In this document: positions 24,942 to 37,300 of the stretch, piece after piece
How positions within the stretch are numbered: position 1 is the stretch's first letter
How the letters are laid out: every line of letters begins with the position of its first letter
Origin: Xylaria sp. FL1777
Taxonomy: Eukaryota > Ascomycota > Sordariomycetes > Xylariales > Xylariaceae
Assembly: GCA_022578965.1 (NCBI GenBank)
Contig: MU400706.1
Span: 1 to 64,000 of the forward strand
Length of the DNA: 64,000 bases
Reading direction: 5' to 3'
The notes under the pieces: generated by a model
Told to the model about the DNA's origin: nothing
Database searches by the model: none
Seen by the model: only the letters and a program-made list of their open reading frames with translations
Position numbers and translations under genes: made by a program

Positions 24942-25462
24942 TATAATAAACTTATTATATATTAATATAATAAGTTTGCTTTTAAGGTTTTAATTTGCAA
25001 ATAATAATAAAATCCTTAATAATAATCTGTTAAGAAAGTTTTTAAAGTACTTTTATTACTATGCATTAATAAAGGTTTTAAAAAATTAAAAGTAATAAAT
25101 ATATTAGTGCTTAGTAGTTATAAAAAAATTAATAGCTAAAAAGCTAAAACTAAATAAATAACTAAATATAAAAAGTACATAATTATATAAACAAAAAAAA
25201 AGTAAAAAAAGTAATAACTTTTTTTAAATTATTGTAAGTTTAGTAAGCACTAAATTACTATAAGCTTAATAAGCTTTAAATCATTATAAGCTTAATAAGC
25301 CTTAAATTACCGTAAGCTTAGTAAGCTTTAGATTACTATAAGCTTAGTAAGCTAAGTAAGTTGTTACGTAACTTTAGCTTTAGCTAGCAAAAGAAAAAGT
25401 GCAAAGTATATATAAAAGCATTAAGTCGCTCTAAAGGCCACCTTTATGCTAATTTCGTAACA
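24942..25462 (-). repeat. Right (5') LTR of element C
   Basis: 521 bp, paired with 17709-18229, with the same array of about 26-nt units at 25235-25360. It ends CGTAACA at 25462, next to the TAAAC duplication. Confidence 0.92.
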
Positions 25463-25591
25463 TAAACTACCTAAAAAAAAAAAACCCTTAAAAACTACAT
25501 AAAAAAAATCAAAAAAGCTAAACATAGTTTAAAACAAAAAGCTAAACGCTAACATTTAAATGTAAAGCTTAAAGTAAAACGTTTTTTAAAG

Positions 25592-25984
25592 TTAAACATT
25601 TTTAGTTAATTTAACTATAAAAACAATTATTTTAACTATTGCTTTAATTATTATAGAAATAAACGTTACAACAGTAGTAACTATTATTATAGTAATTAAA
25701 GCTATAAAAAAAACTACAACTAAAGCTATAATTATAACTATAGTTATAATTAAAGCTATAATTATAACAAAAGCTATTATAATAACCGTAGCTAAAACTA
25801 TAGTTATAACTAAAGTTATAATTATAGCTATAAGCATAATTATAATTATAACTATTATTATAACTATAATTATAAACGTAATTATAATAAAAATTGTAAT
25901 TAAAACTGCAATAAAAATCAAAATTAAAAAAACTGCAACTATAACTGCAATTAAAATCAAAATTGCTATAAAAGCAAAAAACAT
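25592..25984 (+). repeat. Imperfect AAAGCTATAATTATAAC-type tandem repeat within element D
   Basis: Repeats of roughly 12-30 nt are built on AAAGCTATAATTATAACTAT. In D's own orientation one frame is free of stops and reads Lys/Ala/Thr/Ile-rich repeats, so it may be the RIP-decayed remnant of a repetitive stretch in D's first ORF. The 130-aa Ile/Val-rich frame on the opposite strand is a by-product. Confidence 0.55.
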
Positions 25985-28214
25985 AGCGTATACTTTGCTA
26001 ATAGTAAAAAAAGCAATAATAATAAAGCAATATTCCTTTAAGAAAGCAAGTTTAAATATTATGTTAAAAATAGTACCTTTTATATTATGAACTTTTTTTT
26101 AACGTGCTATTAGTACTACTAACAATATAAATTGCTTTTTATGCTAAAATTATACTTAAAAAAGTATAAATATTAAATTAAATTAAAAAAGCTAGCAAAA
26201 ACTAATACTTTTTCCTTAGTTAATATATTATAATATATATGCAAGTATTGCTTAAAAACCTTCTTTTTGCGTAATCTGCTTTTTTAATACATATGCTAAT
26301 ATTAAAACGCTTAAAATAGCACTATATACTACTTTAAAGGTACTATAAGCCTAAAGTTAATACTTAAGCTAATAAAGCTAACTAAAACAAAAAAGCTTGC
26401 TAAGCTTACTAAAGCAGCAAAAATTCCTAATAAAAAAGTTTTAATTAATAAAGCTTTTAGCACTAATTAATATAACACTATATATTAATCTAGTTTTATA
26501 TACTTATAAATAAAAATATAAACTAAGCTAACTAAACTAAACTATAAAATCTATATTAATCTTAAAACAAAACATATAATAATTAGTTATAGCTTTTTAA
26601 ACAAAACTAATCATACTATTAAAAAAAAAAAAAAGCAAATAACTATAATTAAAAACTAAGTAGTTACTTTAACTAAATAAGCCATATTTACTTTTTACGT
26701 ATGCAAAATTAATAAAAGCAAAAAACCTTATATATACAAATTCTAAAAAAAAGGTTAAGTTATTAATAATTATTTAAAACTTAGCATACTTATTAAAAAC
26801 AATTTCTTAAAGCTATATAAAGCAATTATTAACTATAAAACTAAAATTATTATGTATAAAGGCTTAAACAACTTTGCACTTTTTTTTTACGTGCTAATAC
26901 AAAAAAAGAAATACATACGTTAAATTGTTAACTAAAACAACGTTATTGTTTTTAAAAGCAGCAAGGTATATATTATAATAAACTATAAGCTATTGCTTGC
27001 TAATTATAATTTCTGCTTTTTAGCAATACATAAAACTACTTTAAATATTATAATAAACGCTAAAACTTTTAAGGTTATTTTAGTTGTAAATATTGCTAAT
27101 ACGCCTATAAAAATCCCTAAAAGAACTAAAATCAAGCAAATATAAAAAAACAAAAACAGTAGCTATTATATTTTATTTTAAAAAGTAACTATAAAAACGC
27201 TAGCTTGCGTTACTATAAAACTTGCTGCACTTTTAGCTAGCATAATAAGTTTAAAAGCTTTAACTACTGCTAATTTATTAGTACTTATAAACAGGGAATT
27301 TAAAATGTTAGCTTTAATTACTGCGCTTATAATAAATAGTGTACTTTTAGTTAAAAAAGCTAAGTATATAAACAAGTTAGCAAAAAGTACAAGCAATTTA
27401 ACCCCTATGTTAAAAAAACATAACATAATAAATATCTTTTTAACTAACGCTATGTTTAGCATAGTGCAAAAATTTAAAAACTTCCTAGCTATTAAATATA
27501 ATCTAGTATTAAATAAACCCCCAAAAACAAAACCAAAAATCCTAAATATTTATGCTATTTCAAGTATTAAAAAACCAAGCAACTTGCTTAAAAAAATCAT
27601 AAAAAAAGGCATTTATATTTACGCTAAAAAAGCGTTTAAAGCTGCTAAGTTTGCTAAAGTTATAAAAGCATATAACATATAAACTAATTAAAGCAAAGTT
27701 AATATTTCTGTAAATTAACAAATAAAAATCCTATTAATTAATAATTAATAAAAAACAAAACTTAATTTATATAAGTACTCTTTAAGTTATAAAAACATAA
27801 AAGTACTTAATAATATATATAATAAACTTTACGAAATAAAACGCATAAAATAAATAAATAAACTTATACTATTTATGCACTTTGTATTTATTATATAGCA
27901 AAAAGTAAACAAAATAAACAAAAGCTAAATAATTATTAATTTTTAATAATTAAACAAGGTTGCTATACTAAATAGTTATTTTTTACCTTTATAAAACAAA
28001 ATAATAGCTAATTTGCTAAACAAACAATATATTACTTGCGTTAATATAACTAGGTTTTTTTATTAGTTTTTTGTTTATTTAGATTATTAAAACAAGTTTA
28101 CTATAATTAGTTCGCATAAAATAAAAAAGTCTAACGTAGCACTAATAAAGTTTTATAATTTATTAAGCTATATATAAAAGTTTATAAATAAATTGTTTTG
28201 CTAATACTTAAACT

Positions 28215-28525
28215 TTTATTGTTATTTTATTAATAATATTATTATTTACTTTAACACTTTTAAAAAACACGTAAAGCACTTAAATATAATTTTTAGTTTT
28301 TTTAAAACGTATAATATTGCTATAGCTTTATAAAAATTGTTTATTAAATACTTGTTAGTTAAATTGCTAAGCTTTTAAGTAAACATTTTAAAACTAACTA
28401 ATATTGCTAATTATATGTAAACATTTAAACAGCTTACCTTTTTAAAAAACTTATAAACTTTAAAACAATACTTAAAAGCTAGTTTTTTTTTAAAAAACCT
28501 AATTTTTTATTATATATAGCTAGCT
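28215..28525 (+). pseudogene. Reverse transcriptase fragment of element D (RIP-mutated)
   Basis: A plus-strand frame reads YFINNIIIY at 28223-28249, then F-K-K-H-V-K-H-L-N-I-I-F, then N-I-A-I-A, V-K-L-L, A-F/T-F-K-Q-L-T-F-L-K-N-L and Q-Y-L-K-A-S-F-F-L. This is the Ty3/gypsy reverse transcriptase palm and thumb, where a typical copy has Y-I-D-D-I-V-I-F, E-H-V-K-H-L, PSVKLLG and LE-x-YLG-x-x-G-x-L-R. The stops sit at Gln/Trp/Arg-like positions. About 100 codons align with no indel. It is clearly a different lineage from A/B/C. Confidence 0.88.
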
Positions 28526-31386
28526 TAACCTTTATAAAACTGCAAAACTAAGCTATTAACTAAAAAGCATAAAAAAAGTAAAATAATAAATAAAAACTTT
28601 AAATGCTGCAAGCATTACGTTTATACAACGAACTATAATTTTATTTTTGTTAAACTTAAATTTTTTTGTGTAGTATAAAATGCAATCTGTTTAAAAATTA
28701 CCTTGCGTTACTATAATCCTAAAAAACAATTGTTTATATAAGTTAATAGCTCTAAAAAACAAGAATTCGGAGTAATAATATTTTATACTAAAAAAAAGTA
28801 CAAATAAATACTAAAAACCTATATTCTCTTAATATAAGTAAAACTAGTAATATACTTAAATAAATATTTTTTAAAAGCTAAAATGCAATATAGCTTTTTA
28901 AAGTTAAAAATTGCTTATTTTATTTAGGCTACTAAAAAATTGCATATTATAATATATTTAAACAAGCGCTTCGTTATAATATTAACTAATTATAACGCTA
29001 ACGTAAATATAATAAACAAAATAACCTTAAATATATTTATTATTAACTGTTTAAACATATAACTAATAAACTTATTAGTATACCTTTTATAATATAAGTA
29101 CTAAGTATACTATTTGCTTAGTTAGCTTAATTATATATTTAACGCCTTTAGCTAACTTAAAGCAGTATAAAATGCTATAAAAAATAGCATAATTAAGCAA
29201 TTTAATAAACTAGTAATATTAAACACTATGTAGTACGTTAACAAAAAATATAACACTATATAAAACGTTATTAAGCATACTAGCAAAGCAATAATAAATA
29301 ATAAATAAAAAAAAGATTTTAAGCTAGCTTATAATATAAACCTTAAATATTATAGAATTATAAAAAAGCTATGCATTAAAAAACAGCAAAGTACTAATAA
29401 AAACATTAAAGTTTTTTTTAAGTTTAGCTATTTTTTTTGCATTTATAATAATTTTATTTATAGCACACATATAAAAAAGCAACGCTTATGCATACTATAT
29501 AGCATAGTTTAACAAGTGTTAAAATTAATATATAACAAAAAAAATCACGCAAAACTTAAACGTATAATAAAAAACCTTTAAAGATATTTTATATACTATA
29601 AGTTATAGCTAATTAAAAAATATATAAAGTGTTATTTAAGTTATAAATTTAATAAAACAAATTAGCAACAAAAAATAAGCAGTTTGCAACTAATATGCCT
29701 TAAGAACATATTGCTTATATAAACAATTGTAATTAACTTTATTTTAGCATTATTACGCGTGTTTTTAGCAGGTACCCTATAGCAACTAAAAAAAAAGTTA
29801 TATTATAACTATTATAATTACATAATAAACATAACCTATTATTTATTTAAATAAAGTATGCTTATTTCTAGAAATAAAAAGTATATAGCTAAAAATTAAG
29901 CTAACGTTTTAATAAAGCAACTAATATTAAGCAACTAAAAAATTTCCCAAGAAATTATATTTAACTAAAACAAAAAGTTTACATCTAAATTTTAAAAAAG
30001 CTTATAAAAAGCATTTAGCACTAAACTATTTATAATAATAGCATATTACCCCTAAAATAACAACATATTAAAAAAAAAGAACTAAACAATAAAAATTGCT
30101 ATTTACTTTTATAACTTTACTAAGCTAAAGTTTAACTAGTTAAAATTAATACCTAGTTTGCAATAAAATTTAAATTCTGTAAAATCTTAAGCAATATAAT
30201 CTATGCTATATAAACAACTATTTAGCTTTAAATTGCTTAGCTTATTAAATATTATTATTAAATAAATTAATAAACAATTATTTAAGCAAATATAAAGCAT
30301 TAAAAATTACTTAAAATAAAACGCTAAGCTTACTATAAATTTTATAGTAGCTAAAATAAAATGTTGTTTTAACTGCACATACTATGCATTAAAATTTGCT
30401 TTTAGCAATAAAGTACTACTGCAATTATATAACAAGTATTATTTACTAAGCAAGCTATTACATAAATATTTATAACAACAAGCTAGTTCTTAAAAAATAA
30501 AACGTAAAATAAATAACTTAGCTTATAAGTTAAACTTTTTATTTTATTATTATATTTATTTTGTAATATCTATTGCTTACTTATAACTAGCTAAAAGAAA
30601 AAATGATTTGTTTAAGCAAACAGCGCTATTTTTAAGCTTAGTAAAAGCTAACTAACACTTTAATTCAAACGGAAAAAAAAAAGTATACAAAGTAAAAGTT
30701 ATTATATAACATTGCTTTAACTGCAAAAAAAACAAATATAAGTATTTAATTAAATAAAAAGGCTAGAATTATAAATACAACTAATAAATAACCATATTTA
30801 AGTTATATTACTTTAAAAAGCTAATTAATAAGTATTAAAAAAAAAAAAAAGCAAACCTTGTAACTGAGCTACTTTTAAGCTTAAAAATGCTAACAAGCTT
30901 AATAACGTTAACGCAACTAAATTTAAGCTTTGCAAGCAAAAAAAACCACGTAAAATAAAGTTTAATGTTATAAGCCTTCTTTTAACAAAAAAAGCACTAA
31001 TAAAAACACTACTTTAAGCACCTATAAAAGTATTAATAACTAATAATATTACGCTTGCTAACAAATTAGTTAAGCTAAAAATATTATTTAAGAATATATT
31101 TGCTTTTAAGCAAATAAAGCAGCATAAAATAGTTAAAAAAGCAGTGCTTGTATTATTAATTAAACCTTTAAAAAAAAACACTAGTATAAGTAATAAAACT
31201 AATAGTTAATTAGCAAATAAAAAGCTAGCAATAAAAAAAGAAAAAAAAGTGCAACAAAGTAGTAAGCTAAAGCTAAAAAAAACTCCACAAAAAAAAATAT
31301 AAAGAACAAAAGTATATAATTATTATTATAGTAAACAGCTAAAGAACTACTAAAAGCAGCAGCTTTTTCTTTAAAGGCCGGCATCT

Positions 31387-31712
31387 TAATAAGCCTATAT
31401 AAAAAATCAAACTAGTAACCTCTAAAAAAGAGTCTATAAGTAGCACTAGCCCTATAAGCTAAGCTATATACCGTAGCTATAAAAATAAAGCATATATAGC
31501 CCGTGCTTTACGTAAAAGGTTAAACTAATAACCTTTAAAAAAAAGTCTATAAGTAGCATTAGCCCTATAAGCTAAGCTACACACCGTAGCTATAAAAATA
31601 AGGCATGTATGGCCCGTGCTTTATACTTACTATAAAAATACTAGATTAGCTAGTATTATATAAAACTTAGAAAATCCATTATTTGTTTTACTACTTATTA
31701 ACCTTTCTATTA
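31387..31712 (+). repeat. Right (3') LTR of element D, with tandem tRNA-like dimer
   Basis: 326 bp, aligned with the left LTR without indels in what I could follow. The two units start near 31407 and 31520. The A-box-like strings (minus strand TAGCTTAGCTTATAGGGC) are at 31449-31466 and 31562-31579. It retains more C and G than the left copy (for example GGCCCGTGC at about 31611). Confidence 0.85.
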
Positions 31713-33731
31713 TTTATAAAAAGCTATTAATGCTATTATTTATATTAGTAAAATAAAAATTATTTATATAATTGCTATATGTTTACTTTATTGTTTATAT
31801 GCTAATTAAAAGCTTTATATAGTTTACAATAGCATTTTTTAAGATTTCTTTCGTTTAGAAAAAAAAAAAGTGTATAATAGCGGTTTTTAAACATTAGTTC
31901 TTAGTTAACTAAATAGCATTGCTTTTGTTTTTAATAATATTAATATTGCACTTAATATAAAGCTTAAGTTAATTATTTATTATAGATTTATTAAAGATAA
32001 GTTTTTTAGCGCAATATATAATATACTAGCTTAGTTTTTATAAAGTATATATGCTTTTAAGTTTAAGGTTTATTATATAAGCCGTTAATTTTACTATAAT
32101 AAAAACAATAAAAAGCTTACTAAAGTTTATGTAAAAGCGTATATTTAGGTTAAAAAAAAGGAAACTTAAAACATTAAATATATAATAAACAAAATGCATT
32201 ATAATTAAAGTTAAAGCTTTTAAAAAATAAAGCTGCTTTATTAAAAGCAAAATAAACAAATAAACAAAATGCATTATAGTTATAATATAGTTAAAATTTA
32301 ATGTAAAAGCATAATAAATAAAATAAATAACGTTTAAAATTAATAGTTAAGTTTTAATATAATATAAAACAAATAGTTTAAATGTTTATAACGAGTTATA
32401 TATTAGTGGCAACTTTTATTAACTATTAAATAATTATTAAGTTTATTAAGTGGTTAATTTTTTTAGCTAAATTTAGTGGCTTAAGTAATAATACTTAATA
32501 ACATAAATGTTATATAGCTAATATAACTAATTATAGCTAATAAAGCTAACGTATAAACTATTTACTTTTATTATTTATTATTTTTATTATTTATTACTTT
32601 TATCACTTATTATTTTTATTACTTATTATTTTTACTATTTATTATTTTCATTATTTATTTTATTATTTATTCTTTTATATTATTAGCACTATTAATACTA
32701 CTAATAATTAATTTTGATTTTTTTGTTTAAATTTAATAGCTTAAATAATTTTTTTTATACTGCTTGCTCTTTATTTACTTTTATTATATACTTTTAAAAT
32801 TTATATTACTTTTATATTTTTTATTATTGTTTAACCACTTTAAGTTTAGCTATTTTAAGTTATAATGCTAAAGTATTGCGCTTTTATTTTTGCAACTATA
32901 AAAGTGTACGCAAGTTATTAATGCATACGCTATAATATATATATAGTTTTAACTGCTAATAAAACTATATAAGTATTATGCTTTATGTTTAAACGTATTT
33001 AAAATATTGTTTTAGCTAAAGTTATTTAGTAAATATTGCTATTATGTTACGTTTGTTTTAATTTATTTAAATAGCTAACTAACTTTTAAAATTAAAGCTA
33101 TAATGTTTTATTTTTAAAACAAAGCATTATATATAAAACAAAGTAACTATAATTAACCTTTTTAAATAATTTATATTAAGTAATAACTAAGTGTTTTATA
33201 TGCTTATAAGATTTACTTTAATTATTATAACATATTTATTATATTAAATAGCAATATTGTTATATTAAATATATATAAACAAATTTACTATTATATTTAT
33301 TACATTTAATATAATTAAAGCATTAATAACGCTTTTTTATTAAGTTAACTTTTTGCTGCTATATTATAACATTAAAGCAGCTTTTATAAAGTTATATAAT
33401 TTAATCTTTTTAATTTATATATATATAAACTACTTTAAGAAATTATTATTTATTTAAACAATTATAAAACTAAAAAATTTACTTAAATAGCAAAAAACTA
33501 TTAAGTTAAAAATAAGCTATAAGTTAAAGTATTAATATAAGCAGTAATAATTATACTAGTTTTAATTATTATTGCTTAACAAACTATGTTTAAAGCTTTA
33601 AATTAAAGCAAAAACTTTATTTGTTTTATTTACTAGTATAAATTTAACTAGCTAAAATTAATTAGTTAGCTAAAGTAGCTAATTTAAGTAATATAATTGC
33701 TTGCTTTTTCTGCTTTTTGCATATATAAGTA
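31713..33731. other. AT-rich gene-free DNA right of element D
   Basis: No coding or RNA gene is seen. It includes a (TTATTATTTTTA)-like run at 32565-32680, two copies of AATAAACAAAATGCATTATA near 32187 and 32255, and three copies of a TTAGCTAAATTTAGTGGCTTAA-like motif (32461, 32735 and, left of D, 15061). The shared motif hints that D was inserted into an older repeat. Confidence 0.6.
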
Positions 33732-33826
33732 TTTTTTACGTTTATATGTCTTTTTTACGTATATATGTCTTTTTTACGTATGTATGTCTTTTTTACGTGT
33801 GTATGTCTCTTCTGCGTATGTATATC
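33732..33826. repeat. 19-nt minisatellite at the AT-rich/GC-normal boundary
   Basis: Five head-to-tail 19-nt units follow TTTTTTACGTATATATGTC, at 33732, 33751, 33770, 33789 and 33808, with a decayed sixth to 33845. Units become more C-rich from left to right. The array ends exactly where composition changes. Confidence 0.85.
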
Positions 33827-33845
33827 TCTACTGCTTATAGCTGCC

Positions 33846-34360
33846 GTACAATGTTACATGTACTCCTAAGACAACTCCCGAGAGAGCTGAAACTATACCC
33901 AAAAATGGCAAATCGAGACCCCAGCAGGAAAGGTGGGGATGGACCAGATGAGTACTAGTACGAGGAATGAAGTCCCGAGGGGAGTCGATTGAGACAGCTG
34001 AGCTGGGCTTGGAGTGGTGGTGGTACTTATTGCTGAGAATTCAACAATTGTAAAAAAAAACCGGTACGTGGAAAAGGGGGTGTCTGATTAGTATACTATA
34101 CTACCTACCAAAATCTAGGAATAGGACAAAGAAGAGAAAAATTCAACAGCATGAGGCAGCGATTTGCGACGATGATAGGTGATAACATATAACCTGTCAC
34201 ACTATTCTTTCATGTGTCAAATGTAGAATAAGATAAGTTGTGAGAACATCACTAGCATGTTAAACCCGAGCTGGTAAATATAGAGCTTAGTAATTTTGTG
34301 GTGTGCTGATGAGCTCCTCTAGCTAATGTTATACATGGTTGGTTAAGTCGTTACTCAAGC
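33846..34360. other. Intergenic region downstream of DOP1
   Basis: Ordinary-composition DNA after the AT-rich block. It presumably holds the DOP1 3' untranslated region. I see no gene or RNA. Confidence 0.6.
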
Positions 34361-37300
34361 TCACAACGCCTTAACAATGCTTTTCTCATCAAACAGGTCC
34401 TTGAGGAGGCTCACTATACAGCCTTCGACATCCAGCGCGCCCATAGCATACGTGGATTCGTAGGCGTAAATGCTGAGCTGGCCAAAGAAGGGCCGCAAAA
34501 TCTTAACAATAAGTTCATCCCTCCTGTCGACCGTGAGCTCATCATTAATGCCTCCCGGCCCCAAGAGAGGTCGTCGCTGTCCTGATCCGTTCGAGGCAAT
34601 CATCGCTGCAGATTCAGGAGGTAATGCTGAACTGGCAGCTGTGTTCCCCAACTCTTCCGATAATTCATCCACTAATGCAATCGGCTGGTAGGTAGCGGAG
34701 CGATAAATGGCGTCTATAGTGTCCGTGATGAATAGCCATTCATGTAGCTGGAAGTCGTCAGGCGCTGCAGCGATCAGGACGTCCAGCAGCTTGCACGCAT
34801 GAAGAATAGAGATATTACTGTACGTGTCTGATGTAGGACTATTATCAGGTGCTACGACAGACGAAATAGCAACGTGAAGCTCTGAGTTCACAATCGGCCA
34901 TAGAGGGGCTAAGTGAACGGTAGACGTCCGAAGCACTAAGGCGCGAAGTACCATATAGATATCCGCCCGTGTAGTTGACGAAGGCGAAGACGTTGCAGTT
35001 GCTGCTAGAAGCTCAACAACGCGATCCAGAATTGCTGGTAGATCCGACACGAATGTATCCATCCCACACGCTAGTATTAAAGCTGCAATACGCCGAAGGT
35101 TCAGCTGCGTTTTACGGTCGGCCTCAAGCCTTGCAGAAGTTGCACCCACTCCAAAAACTATGCCCGCAGTTGTAGGGGGTGAGATGCGACTTAAAATCTC
35201 CGCCATACGATCTTTGTCAGTAACCGTCCAGAGCTTTAGAAGCGGTAGCCAATCACTCCGTACAAGAGCAGAGGAGGAGGTGAAGAATCTTGGATCATTG
35301 AACGCGTCGCCTACATCCTTCTTCCAGGTTTTTTGATTGCTTGGTAACCTGGTGAGTTCTTGGAGTAAAGTTAACGTCGTTTTTGTAACAGTGTCTGGGA
35401 AGCCTTTTGATCGAATGCATGGCCCGATCAGATTTGTAGATATGGCCTGCGCGGCAGTCAAGACGCGGTCTGACTCAACTAAAATTTTCGGAAGATTTGG
35501 TACAATCCTGGACAAGATACCAACGACGTCATCAGCTCTCTCAGAAGGAGTCTTGTTCCTTATCTCTACGTCCGAGTGAGGGCTTGAAGGACCATCAGTG
35601 AATGACGACGGTCTTGTCGTAAAAAGAGCCGTCAAAAGCCTGAGGAAGAGGTCCTAATAACTATTAGCAAGTTCCCAGGGAACTAAGGAAATGAAAACAA
35701 CTCACTCCAAGCTCTCGCCTCATCTTACGCTGCTCTCCAAAGTTTGTGTTATCCACTTTCTCACCTAGAATCGCGGCAAATTCTAATAGGCTGGGTAATG
35801 TTTGCCTATGCGGGAAGGGATTGCTAAGGAGGTCTTTCAAGAAAGTCATACAGTCTTGCCAAATCTCATCCATTGCATCGTCCTCGAGTGATCGTGCATA
35901 ATCGACCAAGAAGATGACCAAATCCGTGTCCTGTAGTGATACAGTCATCGTCGATTTTCTAGAGGGATCTAAGGCACTGGGGTTTGTGCGACTATATATT
36001 GCATTGAAGATGGCTGGGATCGTATGCTGCGGACGAGAGCCGTCTAACGCAGGAAGAAGATTGAAAACCTCTTCGGACTGCTTCGCAATACCAGGGGTTT
36101 CTAATGCTATACGCCATATATCAATTACTGTTTCGAGGCATTCCAGCGCCTCGGCGGTGAAAACATGTTCCAGTAAGCGCCTAGCCCGGTTACGCATTCG
36201 AAGAGATGTGTATTTGAATGAAGATGCTGAGTCAGGGTCAAGGTGACTAGCCTCACGGCCTTGGCCCCAAGACCAGATCTTAAAGCATATTCGAACTGCA
36301 TCCTGAAATGCAAGAAGTACAGTAAGTCTGTCATTCGCAGTGGCACTGCGGGATTGCGGCGCGTCCGAATTGAAAACTCCAGACACCATATTTCCAAAGA
36401 AGCCTTGGGGGTGATCGGGGCTCTTTACTACCTGAGCTCTAGACTCCTCCATGAGCAGTTGATCATGAGCCTTGGCTAAAACTTGTTCAAGCGCATTCAG
36501 CAGTGATATAAGCGTGGACTCGGGGGCATTTGTGCCAGAGGGGTTCCCGCCCTGATTAAACGTCCTTTGAAGATCATGGAAAGTGTGATCGATCTGGCCG
36601 CATAAGGTCTCAACCAGGGGGATTAGTACCTGAAATATGGTGCTCGAATAGAGTGGGAGACATTCTGTTAAAAACCCCACCCAGCTATCCAAGACAGAAC
36701 GGCTACTTGGTGAACTGAGTCCCGACTGTATGCATTTAAGAAGCGAAGCCGGTGGCGGTGAAAGCTCTGCAATGTGTTCCATTGAGGCAGAGGGCTGTCT
36801 TATATTGCTCAAAGGATAACTTAACGCGCGCTTTTCCCCGGTTGGAGAGTTTGGTAGCTCAGCCGGTGATGCGTCCCGAAGCCTGAGGGAGGCAAAAACC
36901 ACATCTAATAGCAGAATTTGTATGTAAGGATCAGGGAGTTCAAGTGACTGGCTGAGTCGATCAATTAAGGGTATCTCTAATTTAAGGGAGGATAACGCTT
37001 CAGCATATGGATTTAGAAGCATCTGGTGCAGTAGCGTGAGAGCACTGCGATGAAGTTGGGCTGCGCGGATCTGCATTGCTCTGTCTTCGGGAAATATGTT
37101 TCCAGCCAGGCAACGCAAGGAAACATGCACAAAGAATTCTTGAAGAGAAGAGTCGCCTTCAGTACCAGCTACTCGTCGTTAGTCGACTCCGATGACCGCA
37201 TTTTTCGTAGATAACTCACTGATTTCTGACAGGCTCTGTCCGGGCTCCCGGATAATCCCAGTAGCCAAGACGCCCCATAATGCATCTGGGGCCCATCGAA

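Larger units (their letters stand above)
17709..25462 (-). mobile_element. Element C: complete, RIP-degraded Ty3/gypsy LTR retrotransposon (7754 bp) nested in D
   Basis: Two 521-bp LTRs (17709-18229 and 24942-25462) flank 6.7 kb of internal sequence. TAAAC at 17704-17708 and 25463-25467 is the target-site duplication. Orientation is minus: the LTR starts TGTTACGAA at 25462, and the purine run AAAAAAAAAGAAATAA stands just before the left LTR as polypurine tract. A reverse transcriptase relic is at 21235-21246. The block 18880-24941 matches B (about 4090-10160), and 21338-24258 matches A (1-2943). C is younger than D because it interrupts it. Confidence 0.93.
15706..31712 (+). mobile_element. 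Element D: complete, RIP-degraded Ty3/gypsy LTR retrotransposon, split by element C
   Basis: Two 326-bp direct repeats (15706-16031 and 31387-31712) act as LTRs. Both begin TAATA and end TATTA, as expected if RIP turned TG...CA termini into TA...TA. They are flanked by TTTAT at 15701-15705 and 31713-31717, a perfect 5-bp target-site duplication. Taking out C and one copy of its duplication leaves 8248 bp, a normal size for the family. The plus-strand reverse transcriptase relic at 28.2 kb gives the orientation. The internal sequence is 16032-17703 and 25468-31386. No frame is intact. The 125-aa Lys-rich frame at 27305-27682 lies upstream of the reverse transcriptase and is best read as a stop-poor stretch of degraded polyprotein, not a gene. 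Confidence 0.9.

Noticed and set aside
27305..27682. 125-aa Lys-rich ORF within element D
   Set aside because: It runs in D's orientation upstream of the reverse transcriptase and is bounded by RIP-type stops. It is a fragment of degraded polyprotein, not a gene.
15706..31712. The 326-bp repeats as two independent SINE insertions
   Set aside because: Equal length, matching TA...TA termini, one shared TTTAT duplication on the outer flanks only, and a plus-strand retroelement polyprotein relic between them make them LTRs.
1..33840. Mitochondrial DNA or contaminant origin of the AT-rich block
   Set aside because: Complete LTR retrotransposons with target duplications, RIP-type transitions between LTR pairs and direct continuity with nuclear genes show it is a nuclear AT-isochore.
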